From: Flavobacteriales bacterium
Lineage (GTDB): Bacteria > Bacteroidota > Bacteroidia > UBA10329
DNA: 64,000 nucleotides
NCBI GenBank assembly: GCA_016124845.1
Contig: WGMW01000009.1
Coordinates: forward strand, 62,001-126,000
Reading direction: 5' to 3'
The position numbers and the translations under genes are program-made. Positions 51,494-61,051 of this stretch are shown here, in pieces; the first letter of the stretch is position 1; each line of letters begins with the position of its first letter. The notes below the pieces were generated by a model. It worked only from the letters and a program-made list of their open reading frames with translations. It was not told where the DNA came from and made no database searches.

Positions 51494-51514
51494 CCGGACC
51501 GGTGTAAATACACT

Positions 51515-51544
51515 AAAAAGGCTTCCATTAGGAAGCCTTTTTTA
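51515..51544. terminator. Bidirectional rho-independent terminator
   Basis: AAGGCTTCC-ATTA-GGAAGCCTT is a perfect 9-bp stem with a 4-base loop, A-rich before it and six T after it. It ends the T9SS protein on the plus strand. On the minus strand it serves engB, whose TAA stop (51542-51544) overlaps the tail. Confidence 0.93.
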
Positions 51545-52162
51545 TTGGCCGAACTTTCCTGCGAAATCAGAATTCAACTGATTGACATATTCCAAAAGCT
51601 CTTCCCGACCATCAAACTTTTCTGCTGACGTTAAGAACTGATGTGGGAGCTCATCCCAGGTTTCCAGCATCTTATCCTGATAGGCCTTTATCTTGGCTTC
51701 AACCTCTTTGGGTTTCAGTTTATCCAACTTTGTAAAGACAATACTGAACGGAATCTGCGACATACCAAGCCATTCCATGAATTCAAGATCGATCGTCTGA
51801 GGAGAATGCCTTGAATCAACCAGCACAAAAACATTCACCAGATTCTCCCGCTGTAGAATGTAATCCGAGATCATCTTCTCAAACTTCTGCCTATGGGCTT
51901 TTGGAACCTTGGCAAACCCATATCCGGGAAGATCCACCAAGTACCATACATCATCCACCAAAAAGTGATTGATGAGTTGTGTCTTACCAGGCGTGGAACT
52001 GGTCTTGGCCAGGTTCTTCCGCTGCATCAACATATTGATCAGCGAAGACTTGCCAACGTTGGAGCGACCAATGAATGCATATTCAGGACGATCCGGCTTC
52101 GGACATTTACGCACGTCCGAATTGCTCATCACAAAACTCACATCTTTAATTACCACCGACAT
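51542..52162 (-). CDS. engB: Ribosome biogenesis GTPase EngB (YsxC/YihA)
   Basis: A 206-residue TRAFAC GTPase in 50S ribosome assembly. G1 is [18 protein letters not shown]2 region is [15 protein letters not shown]3 is [16 protein letters not shown]4 is [12 protein letters not shown] and G5 is LTSAEKF. It overlaps the upstream hydrolase gene by 1 base (TGATG). Confidence 0.97.
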   Translation of the reverse strand: MSVVIKDVSFVMSNSDVRKCPKPDRPEYAFIGRSNVGKSSLINMLMQRKNLAKTSSTPGKTQLINHFLVDDVWYLVDLPGYGFAKVPKAHRQKFEKMISDYILQRENLVNVFVLVDSRHSPQTIDLEFMEWLGMSQIPFSIVFTKLDKLKPKEVEAKIKAYQDKMLETWDELPHQFLTSAEKFDGREELLEYVNQLNSDFAGKFGQ

Positions 52163-52920
52163 CAGTTGGCTTTAACGTGCTGCTTCAGCCACGGGGCAAG
52201 CAATTGATTGAACTGCTGCGGATGCTCCATCATTGGTGCATGTCCGCACTTTTCAATCCAATACAACTCTGAATTTGGAAGGAGCTCATGAAACTCATCA
52301 GCCACCTCCGGAGGAGTAACACCGTCTTCTCTTCCCCAGATCAGACAAACCGGAGCGTTGATACTTGGAAGATCGTCCTTCATGTTATGACGGATGGCCG
52401 ACTTGGCAATAGCCAGAATACGAACCAATTTGTTCCGATCATTGATGATCTCAAAAACCTCTTGAACCAATTCTTCTGAGGCAGTAGCAGGATCATAAAA
52501 AGTAGCCTCCACCTTCTTCCTTATATATGCCTTATCCTCTCTTCGAGGGAAAGAACCTCCGAAGGCGTTCTCGTACAGACCAGAACTTCCGGTCAGAATC
52601 AGCGCGTCCACTTTTTCGGGATGAACAACCGTGTAAACCAACGAAACGTGACCGCCCAACGAATTTCCAAGTAGCGAAACGGTATTGTAGCCTTTGAAGG
52701 TGACAAACTCATGGATGTATCCCGCCAACTCCTTCACGTTGGTTTTCAATAGTGGAAGATCATAGATCGGCATCATCGGGATTACCACTTTATAATCCTT
52801 CGAGAATTCATCCAGCACACCGTGGAAATTGCTGAGCGCACCGAAAAGGCCATGCAGAACCAGCAACACCGGCCCTTCACCACGCTCAATGTACTTATGC
52901 CCTGCTTCTTCCTTTATCAT
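52162..52920 (-). CDS. Alpha/beta hydrolase
   Basis: A 252-residue hydrolase starting at ATG 52920 ([17 protein letters not shown]); the frame is open to 53019 but a TAATTTTG promoter box lies inside that extension. [10 protein letters not shown] forms the oxyanion region, [14 protein letters not shown] holds the nucleophile Ser, [10 protein letters not shown] the acid and [10 protein letters not shown] the His. Substrate unknown. Paired with engB, as in other Bacteroidota. Confidence 0.87.
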   Translation of the reverse strand: MIKEEAGHKYIERGEGPVLLVLHGLFGALSNFHGVLDEFSKDYKVVIPMMPIYDLPLLKTNVKELAGYIHEFVTFKGYNTVSLLGNSLGGHVSLVYTVVHPEKVDALILTGSSGLYENAFGGSFPRREDKAYIRKKVEATFYDPATASEELVQEVFEIINDRNKLVRILAIAKSAIRHNMKDDLPSINAPVCLIWGREDGVTPPEVADEFHELLPNSELYWIEKCGHAPMMEHPQQFNQLLAPWLKQHVKAN

Positions 52921-52940
52921 CCGTTGAAATGACGTTCGCC

Positions 52941-52948
52941 CAAAATTA
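52941..52948 (-). promoter_or_regulatory. TAnnTTTG -7 box of the hydrolase-engB unit
   Basis: TAATTTTG on the minus strand, 20 bases before ATG 52920, divergent from the dcw promoter. Confidence 0.5.
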
Positions 52949-53059
52949 ACCAAAAATGAAGGGGCGGAAAGCCGAACAGAACAACCCCGAAATTTCACCT
53001 TTATCAACACTACCTCCACTTTTTACCACCACCAATTTTATACTAAAACGTACTTAATC

Positions 53060-53090
53060 TTCGTTAATCCGTAACCTTTATGTAGCTTTG
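53060..53090 (+). promoter_or_regulatory. Promoter of the dcw cluster
   Basis: TAGCTTTG (53083-53090) is the -7 box; TTCG at 53060-53063 is a near-match to the -33 TTTG at 19-base spacing. Transcription would begin just before the MraZ repeats. Confidence 0.55.
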
Positions 53091-53112
53091 AACTATAAAG
53101 TTTTCAACAGTT

Positions 53113-53140
53113 GTGGTAAACTGTGGTAAATAGTGGTAGA
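53113..53140 (+). promoter_or_regulatory. Probable MraZ operator: three GTGGTA repeats at 10-bp steps
   Basis: GTGGTAAA (53113), GTGGTAAA (53123) and GTGGTAGA (53133) are exact 10-bp repeats between the -7 box and the mraZ start. Known MraZ proteins bind direct G-rich or GTG-type repeats with about 10-bp period ahead of their own operon, so this is the expected autoregulatory site. Confidence 0.7.
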
Positions 53141-53175
53141 TAATCCATTACTTTACCTGATAAATCCCTGAGGAA

Positions 53176-53649
53176 TTGACCAACATCATCGGGACATACG
53201 AGTGTAAGGTGGACGCCAAAGGCCGACTCATGCTTCCTACAGCATTGAAGAAGCAGTTGATGTCTGACCTCGAGCGTGGCTTCGTTATGAAGCGCGGCAT
53301 GTTCGAGAAATGCCTTGAACTCTACCCGATGAGCGAGTGGGACGACAAGATGAACTTGGTGAACAGACTCAACAAGTTCGTTCGCAAGAATGTCGAGTTC
53401 ATTCGATTGTTCACTGCCGGGGTTAAGATCGTTGAGCTTGATGTGACCGGTCGATTGCTGATCCCCAAAGACCTTGTGGGATTCGGAGCAATTGACAAGG
53501 ACATCGTTCTCGCAAGTGCCGGTACCTATGTGGAAATATGGGACAAGGACGCTTACGAGGCCAAGCTGAGCAATCCTGAAACAGACATTGCCACACTGGC
53601 TGAAGAAGTCATGGGCAGCCTTAAAGACGGGGCTGATGACCTACCATGA
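53176..53649 (+). CDS. mraZ: Transcriptional regulator MraZ
   Basis: A 157-residue AbrB-like ring-forming DNA-binding protein that regulates the dcw operon. Two MraZ repeats: TYECKVDAKGRLMLPTALK and IVELDVTGRLLIPKDLVGF, each with the (D)xxGRLxxP motif. The start is TTG 53176; there is no ATG in range, and GAGGAA just upstream is a suitable ribosome-binding site. rsmH begins inside its last codons. Confidence 0.93.
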   Translation: MTNIIGTYECKVDAKGRLMLPTALKKQLMSDLERGFVMKRGMFEKCLELYPMSEWDDKMNLVNRLNKFVRKNVEFIRLFTAGVKIVELDVTGRLLIPKDLVGFGAIDKDIVLASAGTYVEIWDKDAYEAKLSNPETDIATLAEEVMGSLKDGADDLP

Positions 53650-54535
53650 CCCCGTCCTGTTACAGGAATGCGTTGACGGCTTAATGATCGACCCTGATGG
53701 GGTTTACGTGGATCTGACCTTCGGAGGAGGCGGCCATTCACGGGAGATCTTAAAGCATTTGAAAGGTGGACATCTGTTCGCCTTCGATCAAGATAAAGAC
53801 GCACAAATGAACTTGGTTCAGGACAGTCGATTCACATTCATCCCGCACAACTTCAGATACGTACGCAACTTTCTGAAGTACTACGGAGCGTTGCCTGTGA
53901 ACGGTATTTTGGCCGACCTCGGTATTTCATCACACCAAATTGATGAGGCAAGCCGAGGATTCAGCACGCGTGCTGATGGCCCATTGGACATGCGCATGTC
54001 CGCTGGAATTGAGCTTACCGCACACAAGGTCATTAACGAGTATTTGGTCGAAGACCTTGCGCGGATCTTCCGAGAAAACTCCGACCTACAGGAGGCTTGG
54101 AAACTCTCGAATGCGATTGTGAATGCGCGCGGCAACGGCTCCATCGACAGCATCGAAGCATTCAAAGCAATTGCCACACCATTGGCGCAAAGAGGAAAGG
54201 AGAACAGTTTCCTGTCTCGCGTTTTTCAGGCCATCCGCATTGAGGTGAACGATGAAATGAACGCCTTGAAAGAGATGTTGACTCAAATGCCGAACCTGTT
54301 GGCCGAAGGCGGAAGATTGGTGGTCATTTCTTACCACTCACTGGAAGACCGCATGGTGAAGAATCTGGTCCGTAGCGGCAACATTGAAGGAAAGATCGAG
54401 AAGGATTTCTACGGAAAACCGATCGTGCCGTTCGAGGCTGTGAATCGCAAACCAATCATCCCAACGGATGAGGAAATAGAAAGGAACCCGCGCGCACGAA
54501 GCGCCAAGCTCCGCATTGCAGAAAAAGTGAAATGA
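53636..54535 (+). CDS. rsmH: 16S rRNA m4C1402 methyltransferase RsmH
   Basis: A 299-residue enzyme that N4-methylates C1402 of 16S rRNA. Signatures: MTYHDPVLLQECVDGL opening, VYVDLTFGGGGHSREIL (SAM motif I), GILADLGISSHQIDEASRGF with FSTRADGPLDMRM, and LVVISYHSLEDRMVKN. ATG 53636 overlaps mraZ by 14 bases and matches the family start. Confidence 0.96.
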   Translation: MTYHDPVLLQECVDGLMIDPDGVYVDLTFGGGGHSREILKHLKGGHLFAFDQDKDAQMNLVQDSRFTFIPHNFRYVRNFLKYYGALPVNGILADLGISSHQIDEASRGFSTRADGPLDMRMSAGIELTAHKVINEYLVEDLARIFRENSDLQEAWKLSNAIVNARGNGSIDSIEAFKAIATPLAQRGKENSFLSRVFQAIRIEVNDEMNALKEMLTQMPNLLAEGGRLVVISYHSLEDRMVKNLVRSGNIEGKIEKDFYGKPIVPFEAVNRKPIIPTDEEIERNPRARSAKLRIAEKVK

Positions 54536-54897
54536 GCACCGAAGCGAAAAATACCAACGGAGATTCCATCGCGAAGCGCGTGCTTGGTGTGCTGGACGGA
54601 AGTTTCCTGACACGCGACAACGTGCTCAACAACATCCCGTACCTGCTCTTCCTGTTCGGCATCGGCATCTTCTACATCGGCAACAGCCACTACGGAGAGG
54701 GCACCATCATCGGCATGGAAAAACTGAACCGCGAGTTGAAAGACCTGAAGTCGGAATTCATCTCCACGCGCTCGGAACTGATGTTCGTGAGCAAGCAGAG
54801 TGAGGTGGCAAAAGCAGTTGCCCCAATGGGCATTTACGAGAGCGTGGTTCCACCAAAGAAAATCGTCATCAAACCAGAAGAGAAGCCAGAGAATTGA
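54532..54897 (+). CDS. FtsL-like cell division protein
   Basis: A 121-residue single-pass protein of the Bacteroidota FtsL type. The membrane helix is IPYLLFLFGIGIFYIG (about residues 35-50), followed by a periplasmic coiled coil (EKLNRELKDLKSEFISTRSE). In the division complex FtsL works with FtsB and FtsQ to activate FtsW-FtsI. Position between rsmH and ftsI supports the call; sequence similarity to FtsL of other phyla is low. ATGA overlaps with rsmH. Confidence 0.85.
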   Translation: MSTEAKNTNGDSIAKRVLGVLDGSFLTRDNVLNNIPYLLFLFGIGIFYIGNSHYGEGTIIGMEKLNRELKDLKSEFISTRSELMFVSKQSEVAKAVAPMGIYESVVPPKKIVIKPEEKPEN

Positions 54898-56993
54898 GTC
54901 TTGAAAAACAAATAAAGACCCGAGTCTATCTGTCGTACGGACTGATGTGCGTGTTTGCGCTGGCCATTGTTGGTCGCGTGGCGCAATTGCAGTTCATTGA
55001 AGGTGAAAAGTGGCGCGAAAAAGCGGAATCGCAGACCACCGCCTTCCGAGAGATCGAAGCTGCGCGTGGCAACATCTTCGCGGCAGACGGAAGCCTTTTG
55101 GCCACTTCCGAACCGATCTATGAAATCCGTTGGGATGCGGCCATTCCAGCACTTTCTGATGAGTATTTCAACGAACACATCGACAAACTCTCGCAACAGC
55201 TTGCTGGTCTTTTCAAGGATAAATCTGCCCAAACCTATAAGCGCGAACTGACACAGGCGCGCCTCAACAAGAGCCAGTATTTCCTTATTAAAAGGAGAGT
55301 TGGCCACAAGGAACTGAAGGCGCTTCGCGAGTTTGAGATCTTCAATCGTGGCAAGTACAAAGGCGGGCTGATCTATCATCAATACAACAAGCGCGCGAAG
55401 CCGTTCAAGCATCTTGCAGCGCGAACCATCGGTTACGACCGCCCCGACTTTAGCGTTGGGCTGGAAGGTGCGTACTCGAAAGAGCTCTCTGGAGTTGGCG
55501 GCAAACGACTGATGCAGAAGATCGCTGGCGGAAACTGGAAACCGCTGAACGATGAGAACGAGGTGGAACCTGAGGATGGCTCCGACCTTATCACTTCCAT
55601 CGACATCAACATTCAGGACGTAGCCGAACATGCGCTTTACACACAACTTCAGAAGCATGGCGCGCACCACGGCTGTGCTGTTCTGATGGAAGTGGAAACA
55701 GGTGCCATCAAGGCCATCGCCAATCTTACCGAACAGGAAGATGGCAGCTACGCAGAGGTCTTCAACTACGCCATTGGTGCGGCCACCGAGCCTGGTTCAA
55801 CCTTCAAACTGGCAAGTATGATCTGCCTGTTGGAAGATGGCTATGTGGACATCACCGACTCGGTTGACATCGAAGGCGGCATCAAGCGCTATTACAGCGA
55901 GACCATGAAGGACTCGAAAACGGGCGTTTATGATAAGATAACAGTCGCCAAAGCATTCGAAATCTCCTCCAACGTTGGAATCTCAAAACTGGTAACGCAA
56001 CACTACCAGAAAGACCCGAAGAAAATGGTGGACCGTTTGCGAAAAATGCACCTCGACCAACCGCTTGGATTGGAGATCAAAGGGGAAGGACAACCTTCCA
56101 TTCCATCGCCAGATGATAAAACGTGGTCGGGCATCTCGTTGCCTTGGATGAGCATCGGGTACGAAGTATTGGAAACACCTCTTCAGATACTGACGCTTTA
56201 CAACGCAATAGCGAACAATGGCCGCATGGTGAAGCCGCGTTTTGTCAACAGCATCGCGAAGCATGGAAGCATTGAAAAGGAGTTCCCAACGGTCGTGTTG
56301 GAAGAAAAGATCTGTTCCCAAGAAACGGTTGACAACCTCAAACTCCTGATGGAAGGCGTGGTGGAACACGGAACAGCTCGCAACCTGAAGCACGCCAACT
56401 ACAAGATCGCAGGTAAAACGGGAACCGCGCAGATCTCGAAAGGTGGAAGTTACCACCAGAACCGAAGCTATCAGGCATCTTTCGTAGGCTATTTCCCTGC
56501 GGAGAAGCCACGCTATTCGTGCATTGTGGTAGTGGATTCGCCAACCAGTTCGGTTTACTACGGAAACCTGGTTGCAGGCCCCGTTTTCAAAGAGATCAGC
56601 GACAAGGTCTATTCCACGCAAGTGAAGATGTTGGAGGAAGTTGCCTCCGACCCTGAAATGGCAGATGGCCGCATTCCATTTGCCAAAGTCACCGAGAAAA
56701 AAGACCTGATGACCGCACTTGGTTCACTTGAGATCAAGGCCGAAGTGAAAGACCCAGACGCGAAATGGGCCGTGGCAAGTGCCGACAGCAATGAAGTAGA
56801 AATCACGGAGCGCGAAGTGATAGAAAACCTTGTTCCACGAGTGGTAGGAATGGGCGCCATGGATGCGCTCTATCTACTCGAAAACGCTGGTTTGAAAGTG
56901 ACAATGGAAGGTTCGGGAGTTGTCCGTCAACAGTCGATCATTCCAGGAACACGCATCACCGAAGGACGCGAAATAACCATCCGCCTATCATGA
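54894..56993 (+). CDS. ftsI: Septal penicillin-binding protein (FtsI/PBP3 type) with PASTA domain
   Basis: A 699-residue bitopic transpeptidase that crosslinks septal peptidoglycan. Membrane helix near residues 12-30 (VYLSYGLMCVFALAIVGRVA). Transpeptidase motifs: PGSTFK with Ser302 (SxxK), ISSNVG with S359-N360 (SxN) and KTGTAQ from K508. The C-terminus (about 640-699) is a PASTA repeat (VPRVVGMGAMDALYLLENAG). The TTG start at 54894 overlaps the ftsL stop (TTGA); no ATG fits as well. Confidence 0.95.
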   Translation: MSLEKQIKTRVYLSYGLMCVFALAIVGRVAQLQFIEGEKWREKAESQTTAFREIEAARGNIFAADGSLLATSEPIYEIRWDAAIPALSDEYFNEHIDKLSQQLAGLFKDKSAQTYKRELTQARLNKSQYFLIKRRVGHKELKALREFEIFNRGKYKGGLIYHQYNKRAKPFKHLAARTIGYDRPDFSVGLEGAYSKELSGVGGKRLMQKIAGGNWKPLNDENEVEPEDGSDLITSIDINIQDVAEHALYTQLQKHGAHHGCAVLMEVETGAIKAIANLTEQEDGSYAEVFNYAIGAATEPGSTFKLASMICLLEDGYVDITDSVDIEGGIKRYYSETMKDSKTGVYDKITVAKAFEISSNVGISKLVTQHYQKDPKKMVDRLRKMHLDQPLGLEIKGEGQPSIPSPDDKTWSGISLPWMSIGYEVLETPLQILTLYNAIANNGRMVKPRFVNSIAKHGSIEKEFPTVVLEEKICSQETVDNLKLLMEGVVEHGTARNLKHANYKIAGKTGTAQISKGGSYHQNRSYQASFVGYFPAEKPRYSCIVVVDSPTSSVYYGNLVAGPVFKEISDKVYSTQVKMLEEVASDPEMADGRIPFAKVTEKKDLMTALGSLEIKAEVKDPDAKWAVASADSNEVEITEREVIENLVPRVVGMGAMDALYLLENAGLKVTMEGSGVVRQQSIIPGTRITEGREITIRLS

Positions 56994-58450
56994 AATTGCT
57001 GAAGGACATATTGTATCGGGCAGGCATTGAAGAGGTGGTGGGTTCAACCAACGTGGCCATTGAAAACGTGTGTATCGATTCGCGCGAAGCGAAGAAATTC
57101 TCGCTTTTCATCGCTGTGAGAGGCACGCTGACTGACGGCCATGCTTACATCGAAAAGGCGATTGAGCAAGGCGCATTGGCCATCGTTTGCGAGGAGCTTC
57201 CGAAGGAACTGAAAAAGGAAGTGAACTACGTGCAAGTGAAGAACAGCCGCTATGCTGCAGGCGTCATCGCTTCGAACTTCTTCGACAATCCTTCGCAAGA
57301 TTTGAAACTGGTTGGCGTAACTGGAACCAACGGTAAAACAACCACCGCCACGCTTCTCTACGAACTGTTCAGGGCGTTGGGCTACAAGGTCGGATTGATT
57401 TCAACGGTCAGAAACCTGATCAACGATACCGTTGTTGCAGCCACGCACACCACTCCAGACCCGATCAACCTGAACAGACTTTTGGCTGAAATGGTGGATT
57501 CTGGTTGCGAATTCTGCTTCATGGAAGTGAGTTCGCATGCGTTGGATCAGCACCGTGTGGCTGGAATCGAATTCGCGGGAGCCATTTTCACCAACATCAC
57601 TCACGACCATCTCGATTACCACCAGACGTTCAGCAATTACATCAAGGCGAAGAAGATGCTGTTCGATGGACTTTCATCCAAGGCATTTGCACTGGTCAAT
57701 GTGGATGACAAGAATGGTGAGGTGATGGTGCAGAACACCAAGGCCAAGATCGTTACCTATGGTCTGAAATCGATGGCTGATCGCAAGGCCAAAATCCTTG
57801 AGAACAACCTTACTGGACTGATCCTGAACATTGACGGACAGGAAGTGATCACGCGATTGATCGGTTCGTTCAATGCCTACAATATTCTGAGCGTTTACGG
57901 AGCAGCGCTCGAACTGAAAGAAGAGAAACTGCAAATCCTGACCACACTCAGCAACTTGCATTCGCCAGACGGTCGCTTCCAATTCATCAAAACGGAGAAC
58001 AACATTCTTGGGATTGTGGATTACGCCCACACGCCCGATGCGCTGGATAACGTGCTTTCGACCATTCACGAACTGCGCACCGGAAATGAAAAACTGGTCA
58101 CGCTTGTGGGTTGTGGTGGCGACCGCGACAAGACCAAGCGACCAGAAATGGCCCGCATTGCAGCTGAAGGCAGCGACAAGGTCATTCTCACTTCTGACAA
58201 TCCGCGAAGCGAAGACCCGCTGGCCATCATCGAAGACATGAAAGCTGGCCTTGACCCAGTTCTGAAAAAGAAAGCTGTGACCATCATCGACCGCGCGGAA
58301 GCTATCCGCACGGCCTGCATGTTGGTTCAGCCAGGCGACATCATTCTTGTGGCTGGAAAAGGCCACGAGAAATACCAGGAGATCAAAGGTATTCGCACGC
58401 CATTTGACGACATGGAAGTACTCACCACCAACCTCAAACAGATCCACTGA
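56990..58450 (+). CDS. murE: UDP-MurNAc-tripeptide synthetase MurE
   Basis: A 486-residue ATP-dependent ligase adding the third stem-peptide residue. The P-loop is [19 protein letters not shown] (about residue 108). The specificity motif is DNPR (403-406, in [14 protein letters not shown]), which selects meso-diaminopimelate, so the cell wall is of mDAP type. Overlaps ftsI by 4 bases. Confidence 0.97.
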   Translation: MKLLKDILYRAGIEEVVGSTNVAIENVCIDSREAKKFSLFIAVRGTLTDGHAYIEKAIEQGALAIVCEELPKELKKEVNYVQVKNSRYAAGVIASNFFDNPSQDLKLVGVTGTNGKTTTATLLYELFRALGYKVGLISTVRNLINDTVVAATHTTPDPINLNRLLAEMVDSGCEFCFMEVSSHALDQHRVAGIEFAGAIFTNITHDHLDYHQTFSNYIKAKKMLFDGLSSKAFALVNVDDKNGEVMVQNTKAKIVTYGLKSMADRKAKILENNLTGLILNIDGQEVITRLIGSFNAYNILSVYGAALELKEEKLQILTTLSNLHSPDGRFQFIKTENNILGIVDYAHTPDALDNVLSTIHELRTGNEKLVTLVGCGGDRDKTKRPEMARIAAEGSDKVILTSDNPRSEDPLAIIEDMKAGLDPVLKKKAVTIIDRAEAIRTACMLVQPGDIILVAGKGHEKYQEIKGIRTPFDDMEVLTTNLKQIH

Positions 58451-59700
58451 TGCTATACTATCTGTTCGACTTCCTTGAATCGCATTACCATCTGCCAGGA
58501 GCTGGCGTGTTCCAGTACATCTCATTCCGAGCGGCTGCGAGCATCATCACTTCGCTTATCATTTCGATGTTGATCGGCAAGAAGGTGATTGAGTTCCTAC
58601 AACTGAAGCAAGTGGGTGAGATCGTTCGCGACCTCGACCTCGCAGGCCAAGTTGCCAAGCAGGGAACACCTACAATGGGCGGAATCATCATCCTCTCCTC
58701 CATCGTCATTCCAACGCTACTATTCGCGCAGCTTCATAATGTGTACGTGATTCTGATGCTGGTCTCCACCGTTTGGTTGGGACTGATCGGCTTCGCGGAT
58801 GACTACATCAAGGTCTTCAAACGAGATAAGGAAGGTTTGGCCGGAAGGTTCAAGATCATGGGCCAGATCGGCATCGGGATCATCGTTGGATGCACGCTTT
58901 ATTTCAACGAAGATGTAGCCATAAAAGACCGACTGGTACATGGCGGAGAAACCGTTGAAACGGTTGTGGATGGAAAAACCGTTGAACTCCAGCGAACTCC
59001 AGTTTATGGCGAACCTGAACACTCACTGGTCACTACGATTCCGTTCGTAAAAGACAACGAATTCGATTACAGTTCGCTCCTATTCTTCTTGGGCGATAAA
59101 GCGAAAGACTGGGGTTGGTTGATCTTCATTCCGATTGTCATCTTCATCGTGACGGCTGTTTCCAACGGAGCCAATCTTACCGATGGTCTGGATGGTCTGG
59201 CCACTGGAACTTCAGCGATTGCGGGAGTCACACTTGGAGCATTGGCCTACGTTTCGGGTAACATCATTTTTGCCGATTACCTAAATATCATGTACATCCC
59301 AGGTTCGGGCGAATTGGTGGTGTACATCGCAGCCTTTGTTGGTGCATGTGTCGGTTTTCTATGGTACAACCAGTACCCAGCTCAGGTTTTCATGGGCGAT
59401 ACAGGAAGCTTGGCATTGGGCGGCATCATAGCGGTTTTCGCGTTGGCAATACGTAAGGAACTGCTCATCCCGATTCTGTGCGGAATCTTCCTGATGGAGA
59501 ACCTTTCGGTGGTGATGCAGGTGAGCTACTTCAAGTACACCAAGAAGAAATATGGCGAAGGCCGCAGAATCTTCCTCATGTCTCCGCTGCACCATCACTA
59601 CCAGAAAAAGGGCTGGCACGAAGCGAAGATCGTAGGCCGCTTTTGGATCGTAGGCATCATGCTCGCAGTACTCACCATTGTAACCCTGAAACTCAGATAA
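58450..59700 (+). CDS. mraY: Phospho-MurNAc-pentapeptide transferase MraY
   Basis: A 416-residue polytopic membrane enzyme making lipid I from UDP-MurNAc-pentapeptide and undecaprenyl phosphate. Motifs: [25 protein letters not shown] (catalytic Asp pair), [25 protein letters not shown] and [13 protein letters not shown]. Longer than E. coli MraY (360) because of an insertion at about residues 155-215, common in Bacteroidota. Start and stop overlap the neighbours by 1 base each. Confidence 0.97.
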   Translation: MLYYLFDFLESHYHLPGAGVFQYISFRAAASIITSLIISMLIGKKVIEFLQLKQVGEIVRDLDLAGQVAKQGTPTMGGIIILSSIVIPTLLFAQLHNVYVILMLVSTVWLGLIGFADDYIKVFKRDKEGLAGRFKIMGQIGIGIIVGCTLYFNEDVAIKDRLVHGGETVETVVDGKTVELQRTPVYGEPEHSLVTTIPFVKDNEFDYSSLLFFLGDKAKDWGWLIFIPIVIFIVTAVSNGANLTDGLDGLATGTSAIAGVTLGALAYVSGNIIFADYLNIMYIPGSGELVVYIAAFVGACVGFLWYNQYPAQVFMGDTGSLALGGIIAVFALAIRKELLIPILCGIFLMENLSVVMQVSYFKYTKKKYGEGRRIFLMSPLHHHYQKKGWHEAKIVGRFWIVGIMLAVLTIVTLKLR

Positions 59701-61031
59701 TGGCAGAGCGACTCGTCATATTGGGCGGTGGTGAAAGCGGTGCGGGCGCAGCGTACCTCGGTCAGAAAAAGGGCTGGGACGTCTTCCTTTCCGACAAAGG
59801 AAAGCTGAAGGAAAAGTACGCGAAGAACCTGAAAAGCTGGCAGATCGACTTTGAGGAAGGCGTGCATTCCGAAGAGAAAATCCTGAACGCTGACCTCGTG
59901 ATCAAAAGCCCTGGAATTCCTGAAACGGCTCCTTTGGTTCAGTCGCTTCGCAAGAAGGGTGTTCCTGTGGTTTCGGAGATCGAATTCGGGTTAAAGTACA
60001 CGAACGCGAAGACTATCGGAATTACAGGTACAAACGGCAAGACCACTACTACCCTGCTCACCCATCACATGCTTACCAAAGCAGGTTTGAATGCTGGTTT
60101 GGCTGGCAACGTTGGTAAGAGCTTGGCTTGGCAGGTAGCCGATACGGAATTCGATTACCTCGTACTCGAATTGAGCAGCTTCCAGCTGGATGACATGTAC
60201 GACAGTCGCATCAATCTGGCTGTGTTGCTGAACATCACTCCAGACCATTTGGACCGCTACGGAAACATGGAAGCCTACATCAATTCCAAATTCCGCATCA
60301 CGCAGAATCAGACGGAAGAAGATGCTTTCATCTACTGCGCGGATGATTCGAATATCACTTCATCGCTGAACGCCTTACAGAAAGCCAAGCGCTACCCATT
60401 CAGCCTGAACGCAACTGTTGCCGAAGGCGCTTACATCGAACAGAATAATCTCAACATAAACCTCAACAACTCAAACTTTACCATGTCGATCCACGAACTT
60501 GCACTACAGGGCAAACACAATTCCTACAACTCAATGGCCGCGGGAATTGTAGGTCGCCTCTTGGAGCTTCGCAAAGAAACTGTCCGAGAAAGCCTGAGCG
60601 ATTTCAATGCCGTTGAACACCGCCTCGAATCGGTCGGGAAAGTTCAGGGAATTGAGTTCATCAACGACTCGAAAGCCACCAACATCAACTCTACATGGTA
60701 TGCGCTGGAGTGCATGAACCAGCCTGTGATCTGGATCGTGGGCGGGGTTGATAAAGGCAACGATTACAGCATTGTGGCCGATCTGGTGAGGGACAAGGTG
60801 AAGGCCATCATCTGCCTTGGCACAGACAACGAGAAAATCCACAAAGCCTTTGAGGGTATTGTTGAGACCATTGTGGATACGCAGTCTGCCGAGGAAGCCG
60901 TGAAAGCGAGTTACTATCTGGGCAAAAAAGGAGATGCCGTGTTGCTTTCGCCAGCTTGCGCCAGCTTCGACCTGTTTGAGAATTATGAGGACCGCGGACG
61001 CAAGTTCAAAACTGCTGTTCGATCACTATAA
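59700..61031 (+). CDS. murD: UDP-MurNAc-L-alanine:D-glutamate ligase MurD
   Basis: A 443-residue ligase adding D-glutamate. N-terminal UDP-binding motif VILGGGESGAGAAYLGQ, P-loop [19 protein letters not shown], central LVLELSSFQLD and ITPDHLDRYGN, and C-terminal FINDSKATNINSTWYALE and LLSPACASFDLFENYEDRG, which bind D-Glu. Start ATG 59700 overlaps the mraY stop (TAATG). The C-terminal domain is duplicated as a separate gene just downstream. Confidence 0.97.
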   Translation: MAERLVILGGGESGAGAAYLGQKKGWDVFLSDKGKLKEKYAKNLKSWQIDFEEGVHSEEKILNADLVIKSPGIPETAPLVQSLRKKGVPVVSEIEFGLKYTNAKTIGITGTNGKTTTTLLTHHMLTKAGLNAGLAGNVGKSLAWQVADTEFDYLVLELSSFQLDDMYDSRINLAVLLNITPDHLDRYGNMEAYINSKFRITQNQTEEDAFIYCADDSNITSSLNALQKAKRYPFSLNATVAEGAYIEQNNLNINLNNSNFTMSIHELALQGKHNSYNSMAAGIVGRLLELRKETVRESLSDFNAVEHRLESVGKVQGIEFINDSKATNINSTWYALECMNQPVIWIVGGVDKGNDYSIVADLVRDKVKAIICLGTDNEKIHKAFEGIVETIVDTQSAEEAVKASYYLGKKGDAVLLSPACASFDLFENYEDRGRKFKTAVRSL

Positions 61032-61051
61032 ACCAAGGAAACCTAAACCCC

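Noticed and set aside
59478-59700. A murD start 74 codons upstream
   Set aside because: That extension lies inside mraY in another frame; ATG 59700 in the TAATG overlap matches the family start.
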